Under the pieces are notes generated by a model, which saw only the letters and a list, made by a program, of their open reading frames with translations, made no database searches and had not been told where the DNA came from. The position numbers and the translations under genes are program-made. Below are positions 32,469 to 38,850 of a DNA stretch of 38,850 nucleotides, piece by piece; the stretch's first letter is position 1, and every line of letters begins with the position of its first letter. The DNA is from an uncultured Microscilla sp. (GTDB lineage: Bacteria; Bacteroidota; Bacteroidia; Cytophagales; Microscillaceae), in the NCBI RefSeq assembly GCF_947493425.1, contig NZ_CANLRP010000076.1:1-38850 (forward strand), in the 5' to 3' direction.

Positions 32469-33743
32469 ATGAAATTTAAAGCCATCAATCGTCAACGCAT
32501 TATTTATACCTCCGGCGCCAGTGGTAAAACTCCTTTGGTGCCTGTTACACCTCAATTGTTGGAAGAAAAAGCTGCCCGGCGCATGACAAAAGAGGCAGCA
32601 GGCTATATTATTGGTGGAGCAGGGTTGGGCAAAACCATGCAAAACAATCGGAGTGCTTTTGATCAGTACCAAATTGTGCCTCGTATGCTCAAAGATGTAT
32701 CAAAACGCGATACTTCTATTACCTTGTTTGGGCAAAAACTCCCTTCGCCCCTGCTCACCGCACCTATAGGAGTGCTAGAGATGGTACACCAACGCGCTGA
32801 CCTTGCCGTTGCCGAAGCCACCAGTAGTTTGGGGGTGCCTATGATCTTTTCTAATCAGGCATCTTACCCAATGGAAGCTTGTGCAAGTTTGATGGGCAAC
32901 AGCCCGCGCTGGTTTCAATTGTACTGGAGCAAATCTGACGAGCTCGTGTTGAGCTTTATCAAACGTGCCGAAGTCAGTGGTTGCTCGGCGATAGTAGTCA
33001 CCCTTGACACTTCGGTATTGGGTTGGCGAACTCACGACCTTGACTTGGCTTTTTTGCCCTTTTTGCAGGGCAAAGGCATTGCCCAATATACCAGTGACCC
33101 AGTTTTCCAACAACTAATGGACGAACCTATAGATACCAGTGCCCTTGAGTTTAAACCGAAGGTGACGCTTTCGCTGATAAAAAATGCCCTTCGAATGAAA
33201 AAAAACTACCCTGGTGGCTTATGGAAAAACTTAAGCTCTGACCGCCCCATCAAAGCGGTCAAGAAGTTTGTAAATATTTATTCCAGAGATTCGCTTACCT
33301 GGGAAAATCTTCAATTTTTGCGTAAGCACACCCAACTGCCTTTGTTACTTAAGGGTATTTTGCACCCCGATGATGCCCAAAAAGCTATAGATTATGGTAT
33401 GGATGGAATTGTGGTGTCGAACCATGGAGGGCGCCAGGTAGATGGGGCTATAGGGAGCTTTTCTGCTTTACCAGACATTGTACAAACAGTAAAAGGTCAA
33501 ATACCTGTGCTGCTCGACAGTGGGGTAAGAAGCGGAGCCGATATGTTGAAAGCACTTGCTATAGGTGCCAAAGCAGTATGTTTGGGGCGTCCCTATGTGT
33601 ATGGGCTGGCACTTGCGGGCGCTGCCGGAGTACAGGAAGTACTCGCCAATCTTATGGCAGATTTTGAGCTCAATATGGCGCTGGCTGGTTGTGCTTCTAT
33701 AGATGAACTTGGTAGGGGGCTTCTGAAGGGTTCTGGGGGCTAG
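32469..33743 (+). CDS. FMN-dependent alpha-hydroxy-acid oxidoreductase (lactate 2-monooxygenase-like)
   Basis: A 424-residue flavoenzyme of the glycolate/lactate oxidase family. Conserved parts: YIIGGAGLGKTMQNNRSAFD, LLTAPIGVLEMVHQRADLAVA, the lactate-monooxygenase-like PRWFQLYW and AIVVTLDTSVLGWRTHDLDL, catalytic SNHGGRQVDGAIGS (His and Arg of the S-N-H-G-G-R-Q motif), and FMN-phosphate binding LLDSGVRSGADMLKALAIGA then GRPYVYGLA. Length and the WR-THDLDLAFLPFL insertion favour lactate 2-monooxygenase over lactate dehydrogenase LldD, but the substrate is not proven. Cytoplasmic or peripheral. The stop codon lies in the loop of its own terminator. Confidence 0.9.
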   Translation: MKFKAINRQRIIYTSGASGKTPLVPVTPQLLEEKAARRMTKEAAGYIIGGAGLGKTMQNNRSAFDQYQIVPRMLKDVSKRDTSITLFGQKLPSPLLTAPIGVLEMVHQRADLAVAEATSSLGVPMIFSNQASYPMEACASLMGNSPRWFQLYWSKSDELVLSFIKRAEVSGCSAIVVTLDTSVLGWRTHDLDLAFLPFLQGKGIAQYTSDPVFQQLMDEPIDTSALEFKPKVTLSLIKNALRMKKNYPGGLWKNLSSDRPIKAVKKFVNIYSRDSLTWENLQFLRKHTQLPLLLKGILHPDDAQKAIDYGMDGIVVSNHGGRQVDGAIGSFSALPDIVQTVKGQIPVLLDSGVRSGADMLKALAIGAKAVCLGRPYVYGLALAGAAGVQEVLANLMADFELNMALAGCASIDELGRGLLKGSGG

Positions 33744-33772
33744 GAGCTAGGGACTGGGTGCCCCCAGTTTTG
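33733..33772 (+). terminator. Terminator overlapping the preceding stop codon
   Basis: CTGGGGGC (33733-33740) pairs with GCCCCCAG (33760-33767), followed by TTTT. The TAG stop of the preceding gene falls in the 19-base loop. Confidence 0.65.
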
Positions 33773-34112
33773 AAAGCATCTACAGATTTTACAGTACGTT
33801 GGTTTTTAGCGAGGTGGGGAGCATCTGAAGGGTTCTCCTCTCCTCTTGGTCTTAAGCGCAGCTGACCAAGAGAGTGGGTAACGATAGCGAAGAACCTGGT
33901 CTTGCCAAAAAAGACCACTACAAGTGAGTTTGTATGGGTTTTCAATCAGACTTGGTATAAAATCAGTAGATGGGAGGTCGGAATTTAGTGCTGTTTCCTT
34001 GGAAAAGTCTTTAGTGTAGGTGTTAGGCTGACTTAATAATATTTGCAAATATGATCATAAATTTCTTTTTTTTACCCTGAGTTAACAAAGGTACGCTTCA
34101 AAGTTCGATTTT
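33773..34112. other. Intergenic stretch with a short direct repeat
   Basis: TCTGAAGGGTTCT at the 3' end of the flavoenzyme gene (33722-33734) is repeated at 33824-33836. Otherwise I see no gene, hairpin with U-tract, or known repeat. Minus-strand frames across here are rich in R, P and S and look non-coding. Confidence 0.4.
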
Positions 34113-35783
34113 ATGAAAAAACATTTATTCGCTTTTATTCCATTATTATTTATTTTATTGAATGCCTGTGGCTCAAAAACCCAGGAGCATGACACTTCTG
34201 AAACCAAAGAAGTAGATTTGATTGTGCACAATGCCAAGGTATATACTGTAGACAGTACCTTTAGCCAGGCAGAAGCTTTTGCGGTCAAAAATGGCCAATT
34301 TGTGGCAGTGGGTAGCTCCAAAGATATTTTGACAAAATACACGGCTAAAAAGAAAATTGATTTACAGAAAAAGCCGGTATACCCTGGTTTTTTTGATGCG
34401 CATTGCCACTTTTATCGCTACGGATTGGGACTGCGTGAGGTAAACCTGGTGGGTACTGCTTCGTTTGCCGAAATTGTGGCAAAACTGCAGACCTTCCGGA
34501 AACAAAATCCTGCACAAGCTTGGTTGGCAGGGCGTGGTTGGGACCAAAACGATTGGGACTTAAAGGAGTTTCCTTCTAAAGATACGTTGGACAAGCTTTT
34601 TCCTGATGTACCTGTATTTTTGACCAGGGTAGATGGGCACGCAGCGTTGGCAAATCAAAAAGCGCTGGATCTTGCCGGGGTAAAAAACGGAGTGAAAGTG
34701 GACGGAGGAATAGTTGAAACTAAAAATGGTGAGCTTACCGGGATATTGATAGACAACGCCATACAATTGGTAAGGAAAGCCATTCCGGAAGCCAGCAAAG
34801 CAGAACAAACCACTGCTTTGCTCAATGCCCAAAAGCAGTGTTTTGCCGTAGGGCTCACTAGCGTAGTAGATGCGGGGCTTAATCGCAGTAACATTGAACT
34901 AATCAATGAACTTCAGCAAGCCAAACAGCTGAAAATGAGGGTATATGCTATGGTAAGTGCTACCAAAGCCGACTTGGATTATTATTTGACAAAAGGCAAA
35001 ATAAAAACCGACTACCTCCACGTTCGCTCAGTAAAAGTATACGCCGATGGCGCTTTAGGTTCGCGCGGAGCTTGTTTACTGCACCCTTACCATGACAAAC
35101 CCGAAGAACAAGGTTTTTTGTTGTCTTCTCCCCAAACTTTAGATAGCTTGGTGCAACGCATAGCAGCTAAAGGTTTTCAGGTAAACACCCACTGCATAGG
35201 CGATTCGGCAAATCGTTTATTATTAGATATTTATGCCAAATACCTCAAGGGTAACAATGATTTACGCTGGCGCATAGAGCACGCTCAAGTAGTGAATAAG
35301 GCCGATTTAAAAAAGTTTGCCGAGTTTAGCATAATTCCTTCAGTGCAACCCACCCACGGAACCTCTGACATGTACTGGGCAGACGAACGTTTGGGCAACG
35401 AGAAGATAAAAACTGCTTATGCGTACAAAGATTTGCTGAAACAAGGCAGGTTGTTGGCGATTGGCAGCGATTTTCCGGTAGAGCACATCAACCCACTGTA
35501 TGGTTTTCATGCGGGGGTGGCACGCCAGGACGCCAAGAATTTCCCTGAAGGTGGGTTTCAGATGGAGAATGCCATTAGCCGCAAGCAAGCGCTTAAGGGG
35601 ATGACTATCTGGGCGGCATTTAGCAGTTTTGAAGAAAACGAAAAAGGCAGCATTGAACCAGGCAAAATGGCTGATTTTGTGGTCACTGAAAAAGATTTAA
35701 TGACGGCTCCCAAAACCGAACTGCGCCAACTTAAGGTATTGCGTACTTTTGTGGGGGGCGAACAAGTGTATAAACATAAGTAG
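34113..35783 (+). CDS. Amidohydrolase-family lipoprotein (YtcJ-like, amidohydrolase 3)
   Basis: A 556-residue metal-dependent hydrolase. It begins with a lipoprotein signal (MKKHLFAFIPLLFILLNAC, lipidated Cys19), so it is anchored in the periplasm or outer membrane. The metal-site motif DAHCHFYRYG places His97 and His99; further family blocks are AGRGWDQNDW, VFLTRVDGHAALANQKAL, VYADGALGSRGA, NTHCIGDSANRL, RIEHAQVV and the final metal Asp in AIGSDFPVEHINPL. The family hydrolyses amide or N-acyl bonds in small molecules; the natural substrate of YtcJ-type members is generally unknown. The next gene follows on the same strand after 85 bases. Confidence 0.92.
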   Translation: MKKHLFAFIPLLFILLNACGSKTQEHDTSETKEVDLIVHNAKVYTVDSTFSQAEAFAVKNGQFVAVGSSKDILTKYTAKKKIDLQKKPVYPGFFDAHCHFYRYGLGLREVNLVGTASFAEIVAKLQTFRKQNPAQAWLAGRGWDQNDWDLKEFPSKDTLDKLFPDVPVFLTRVDGHAALANQKALDLAGVKNGVKVDGGIVETKNGELTGILIDNAIQLVRKAIPEASKAEQTTALLNAQKQCFAVGLTSVVDAGLNRSNIELINELQQAKQLKMRVYAMVSATKADLDYYLTKGKIKTDYLHVRSVKVYADGALGSRGACLLHPYHDKPEEQGFLLSSPQTLDSLVQRIAAKGFQVNTHCIGDSANRLLLDIYAKYLKGNNDLRWRIEHAQVVNKADLKKFAEFSIIPSVQPTHGTSDMYWADERLGNEKIKTAYAYKDLLKQGRLLAIGSDFPVEHINPLYGFHAGVARQDAKNFPEGGFQMENAISRKQALKGMTIWAAFSSFEENEKGSIEPGKMADFVVTEKDLMTAPKTELRQLKVLRTFVGGEQVYKHK

Positions 35784-35868
35784 TAAATCTGAATGAGGAG
35801 TTTTTAATTAGGCTTATACAACTGTCCATTGAAAACCCTTCATTCCTCACTGATAATTCCTAATTAAT

Positions 35869-37344
35869 ATGAAACTAACAAAAGACCTTTATCAAACTTC
35901 ATTGTCTTTACTCACTGATCTTTATCAGCTAACCATGGCTTATGGTTATTGGAAAGCAGGCAGATCGGAAAACGAATCTGTATTCCATTTATTTTTTCGC
36001 AGCCACCCATTCAAAGGCGGGTTTACTATTGCCTGTGGTCTAGAATATGTCATTGACTATTTAGATAATTTCAAGTTTTCGGAAGATGACATTGCTTACC
36101 TGGCAACTTTGAAGGGCAACGACGACAAGCCAATGTTTGAACAGGGTTTTTTAGACTATTTGGCTGACCTGAAGTTTACCTGCGATGTAGAGGCGGTACC
36201 TGAAGGCACAGTGGTTTTTCCTCAAGAGCCCCTCATCCGGATTAAAGGCCCTATAGCCCAATGCCAATTGTTGGAAACTCCCCTGCTCAATATTGTCAAT
36301 TATCAAACCTTGGTAGCCACCAAAGCTGCCCGCATGAACCTGGCTACCAAAGGGGAGCCTGTGCTTGAGTTTGGCTTGCGTAGGGCGCAAGGCATAGATG
36401 GCGGCTTGGCGGCAAGCAGAGCCGCATACATTGGTGGTTGTGGAGCCACTTCTAATGTGTTGGCGGGGCGCTTGTTTGGCATTCCCGTAAAGGGCACCCA
36501 CGCCCATAGTTGGGTAATGTCGTTTGACACCGAAATGGATGCTTTCGAGACTTATGCCGATGTATTGCCCAACAATTGTGTGTTTTTGGTAGACACCTAC
36601 GACACTGTACAAGGAGTAAAGCACGCGGTAGAGGTAGGTAAAAAGCTGCGGGCACAAGGGCACGAAATGATTGGCATCAGGCTAGACTCTGGTGACCTTG
36701 CCTACTTAAGTATCAAAGCCCGTGAAATTTTGGATGAAGCGGGTTTTCCGGAGGCTACTATTGTGGCAAGCAACGACCTGGACGAAAATATTATCAACAG
36801 TTTGAAACTACAGGATGCCAAAATCAATGTATGGGGTATTGGAACCAAACTGGTGACTGCCTACGACCAACCTGCCTTGGGTGGGGTATACAAAATAGCC
36901 GCCATGCGAAAAGACGATGGCAGTTGGGATTACAAGGTAAAGCTGTCGGAGCAGGTAATCAAGATATCGAACCCTGGGGTGTTACAGGTGCGTCGTTTTT
37001 ACCAAGACGGAGAGTATATTGGCGATATGATTTTTAATGAAGTGGAGCAAGTGCCCGAAGTGGCCACCATTATTGACCCAATGGATGCTACCCGTCAACG
37101 CGATATGCCTGCCAATGCTGAGTTTAAAGATTTGTTGCAACCATTATTCAAAGGCGGCGAATTGATCTACAAAATACCTACCATTGATGAGGTAAAAGCC
37201 CACGCAGCCAATGAACTAAAAAACTTTCACGCGGGGGTCAAACGTTTTATCAACCCACACAGCTATCCGGTAGGGCTTGAGAAAAGCCTCAGTGATTATA
37301 AGTATGACCTCATCCGTGATTTGCGTAAGCGCAAGCAAAGCTAA
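35869..37344 (+). CDS. pncB: Nicotinate phosphoribosyltransferase
   Basis: A 491-residue cytoplasmic enzyme of the Preiss-Handler NAD salvage pathway: nicotinate plus PRPP gives nicotinate mononucleotide, with ATP hydrolysis. Key parts: LLTDLYQLTMAYGYWKAGRS at the N-terminus, FELRSHPFKGGFTIACGLEY-like block (here FFRSHPFKGGFTIACGLEY), EFGLRRAQGIDGGLAASRAAY, GKGTHAHSWVM equivalent (VKGTHAHSWVMSF; its His is the phosphorylated residue region), and the PRPP/phosphate loop IRLDSGDLAYLS. Length corresponds to the PncB2-type bacterial form. It may be cotranscribed with the amidohydrolase gene upstream. Confidence 0.96.
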   Translation: MKLTKDLYQTSLSLLTDLYQLTMAYGYWKAGRSENESVFHLFFRSHPFKGGFTIACGLEYVIDYLDNFKFSEDDIAYLATLKGNDDKPMFEQGFLDYLADLKFTCDVEAVPEGTVVFPQEPLIRIKGPIAQCQLLETPLLNIVNYQTLVATKAARMNLATKGEPVLEFGLRRAQGIDGGLAASRAAYIGGCGATSNVLAGRLFGIPVKGTHAHSWVMSFDTEMDAFETYADVLPNNCVFLVDTYDTVQGVKHAVEVGKKLRAQGHEMIGIRLDSGDLAYLSIKAREILDEAGFPEATIVASNDLDENIINSLKLQDAKINVWGIGTKLVTAYDQPALGGVYKIAAMRKDDGSWDYKVKLSEQVIKISNPGVLQVRRFYQDGEYIGDMIFNEVEQVPEVATIIDPMDATRQRDMPANAEFKDLLQPLFKGGELIYKIPTIDEVKAHAANELKNFHAGVKRFINPHSYPVGLEKSLSDYKYDLIRDLRKRKQS

Positions 37345-37367
37345 ACAGGCTCAAGCTTTAAGCTTGA

Positions 37368-37413
37368 AGCGACAAGCAACAAGGCGTAAATTACCAACTT
37401 GCGGCTTGTCGCT
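37368..37413. terminator. Hairpin between convergent genes
   Basis: AGCGACAAGC (37368-37377) and GCTTGTCGCT (37404-37413) are perfect inverted repeats, with partial extension of the stem inward (ACAAG / CTTG). It separates pncB from the convergent M20 gene; there is no strong U-tract. Confidence 0.55.
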
Positions 37414-37429
37414 CATTGCTTGTGACTAT

Positions 37430-38749
37430 TTATTTCTTCAGCATATAATCTACAGTCAGGTTAGACAAGACTTTTATTCCCAGCTTCATTCCTGAATCGT
37501 CTATTTTAAAATCGGGCGTATGATGAGGAGCGGCGGTGCGAGGGTCTTGTCCCTTGGTCATTCCTCCCAAAAAGAAGAAAAGCGAAGGTACTTGCAAAGC
37601 ATAAAAAGCAAAATCTTCGGCACCTGTTATAGCATCGGTTAACAGTACGTTGCGTTTTCCGGCAAGCCTTTGCAAAGTAGGCAACATTTGAGCCGTCAAA
37701 CGGGGGTCATTATAAGTAACTGGGGTATTTTTCTGAATAGTTACTTCGGCGGTTGCTCCGGCACTCTCGGCAATTTTGGTTGCGGTTAGCTCGATTTTTT
37801 TATGAATAATTGCTTGCATTTTAGCATCCAGTGTCCGAATAGTCCCTATCATTTCGCATTGCTCAGGAATAATGTTGTTCCTAATTCCTCCGCGAATCAT
37901 TCCTACCGAAATTACTGCTGCCTCTTTGGTCAAAGCAGTTTGACGACTGATAATGGTTTGCAACCCGTTGATAATCTGTGCCGACACAGCAATGGGGTCA
38001 ATCCCGGTCCAAGGTGTAGAACCGTGGGTTTGCTTTCCTTTTACCTTGATCACAAAGCGGTCAGCGCTTGCCATAATTCCTCCTGAACGGTAACGAATGG
38101 TGCCCACTTCGGTGGCAGAATTGATGTGTAGCCCAAACATTACATCTACTTTAGGATTTTTGAGCACCCCTTCGGCTACCATCAAACTTGCCCCACCTTG
38201 TTCGCCTTGAGGTGCGCCTTCTTCAGCGGGTTGAAACACAAACTTTACAGTACCCCTCAGGTCTTTCTTTACCTTGCTCAACACCTCAGCCACTCCCATC
38301 AATATGGCTACGTGGGTATCGTGTCCACAGGCATGCATTACTCCGGTAGGTTTGCCATTGTAGGTAGACTTTACCTTAGAGGCAAAAGGTAACTTTACGC
38401 GTTCGGTCACGGGCAGCGCATCCATGTCAGCCCTCAGCCCCACTACTGGCCCTGGCTTGCCCCCCTTCAGAATACCCACTACTCCTGTATGTGCTACCTT
38501 GGTTTTTACCTCTAGCCCTAGTTTTTTTAAATGTTGAGCCACCATTTCAGCAGTTTTAAACTCCCGGTTCGACAACTCAGGGTTTTGGTGGATATGTCGC
38601 CGCCACTTGATCACCTGCGGCTCTATGTCTTCGGCTAGTTTATCTATCTTTTGACGAAGTTTTTTTTGGGCAAAAGTAGTTGTAGTCAATGCAGCACTCG
38701 CCACCAATAGCAGGCATAAAAAACGAAACGAAACGCAGATGTTTTTCAT
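37430..38749 (-). CDS. M20-family metallopeptidase/amidohydrolase (hippurate hydrolase-like)
   Basis: A 439-residue exported zinc hydrolase. Signal peptide about 1-28 (LCLLLVASAALTTTTFAQ). The M20D amidohydrolase pattern is complete: RHIHQNPELSNREFKTAEMV, VVGLRADMDALPV, MHACGHDTHVAILMGVA (metal ligands), VFQPAEEGAPQGEQGGASLM (catalytic Glu pair), the dimerisation domain with GKQTHGSTPWTGIDPIAVSA, and GAEDFAFYALQVPSLFFFLGG, then the final metal His in APHHTPDF. The family removes N-acyl groups from amino acids (hippurate, N-acetyl- or indole-conjugated). The exported location suggests peptide or conjugate scavenging in the periplasm. Its promoter region is the last 100 bases of the window. Confidence 0.95.
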   Translation of the reverse strand: MKNICVSFRFLCLLLVASAALTTTTFAQKKLRQKIDKLAEDIEPQVIKWRRHIHQNPELSNREFKTAEMVAQHLKKLGLEVKTKVAHTGVVGILKGGKPGPVVGLRADMDALPVTERVKLPFASKVKSTYNGKPTGVMHACGHDTHVAILMGVAEVLSKVKKDLRGTVKFVFQPAEEGAPQGEQGGASLMVAEGVLKNPKVDVMFGLHINSATEVGTIRYRSGGIMASADRFVIKVKGKQTHGSTPWTGIDPIAVSAQIINGLQTIISRQTALTKEAAVISVGMIRGGIRNNIIPEQCEMIGTIRTLDAKMQAIIHKKIELTATKIAESAGATAEVTIQKNTPVTYNDPRLTAQMLPTLQRLAGKRNVLLTDAITGAEDFAFYALQVPSLFFFLGGMTKGQDPRTAAPHHTPDFKIDDSGMKLGIKVLSNLTVDYMLKK

Positions 38750-38850
38750 TTGATAAAAGATTTATTAGAACAAATTGACTGCTCCCCAAGCTAAAGCAGA
38801 GGGGATTCTCACCCAACGCACAACCTAATGGTTCACGTTAACGGATAGAG
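38750..38850. other. Window edge upstream of the M20 gene
   Basis: Likely holds the promoter of the M20 gene on the minus strand. I see no clear -7 box and no other feature. Confidence 0.3.

Noticed and set aside
33697..34048. Two minus-strand frames in the gap before the amidohydrolase gene
   Set aside because: Composition rich in R, P and S, overlap with the flavoenzyme 3' end, and no family resemblance.
1..38850. Search for tRNA, rRNA, riboswitch or toxin-antitoxin pairs
   Set aside because: No cloverleaf with a TTC-type T-loop, no rRNA-like segment and no adjacent small-gene pair with toxin motifs could be supported by eye.

Overview
The window reads as chromosomal backbone of a marine gliding Bacteroidetes of the Cytophagales kind (Microscilla-like). 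The reasons are AT-rich intergenic DNA, TAnnTTTG-type -7 promoter boxes, two secreted proteins with type IX secretion (T9SS) C-terminal sorting domains (one type B, one type A), a very large leucine-rich-repeat protein, a PafA-type alkaline phosphatase and a neutral ceramidase. The species is inferred from protein style, not proven. I see no rRNA, tRNA, CRISPR array, prophage or complete insertion sequence.

Layout. 1-2232: sparse, with small hypothetical genes and an HxlR-type regulator divergent from a quinone oxidoreductase (2233-3234) across a palindromic operator-like region. 3308-7742: a small hypothetical gene, a 290-bp inverted-repeat element, then a 1270-residue LRR-BRCT-LRR protein. 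8009-13194: YbaK-type deacylase, a SpoIIAA-like protein, a GlcG/HbpS-like protein, a short-peptide gene with a double-glycine leader (apparently frameshifted), a DUF4291 protein and a TlpA-like thioredoxin. 13385-20625: PafA-like phosphatase, a small unknown, NDH-2, a zinc phospholipase C/nuclease-like protein, Hsp20 and an OsmC-family protein. 21059-29990: a T9SS type B IgGFc-binding-like surface protein, a small membrane protein, RecG, an FG-GAP T9SS type A protein and a neutral ceramidase. 30730-38749: Ppx/GppA, dihydrofolate reductase, a lactate monooxygenase-like flavoenzyme, an amidohydrolase lipoprotein, nicotinate phosphoribosyltransferase and an M20 peptidase.

Most genes are monocistronic and bounded by good hairpin terminators. 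The secreted hydrolases (phosphatase, phospholipase-like, ceramidase, amidohydrolase, M20 peptidase) and T9SS cargo suit a surface-associated bacterium scavenging phosphate, lipids and peptides.

The most striking feature is the density of small non-coding repeats: at least five inverted-repeat (MITE-like) families, two with apparent 8-10 bp target duplications, and smaller hairpins inserted inside the larger repeats. The best candidates for something new are the cysteine-containing GG-leader peptide gene at 10873-11060, the LRR-BRCT-LRR architecture, and the nested hairpin/MITE system.
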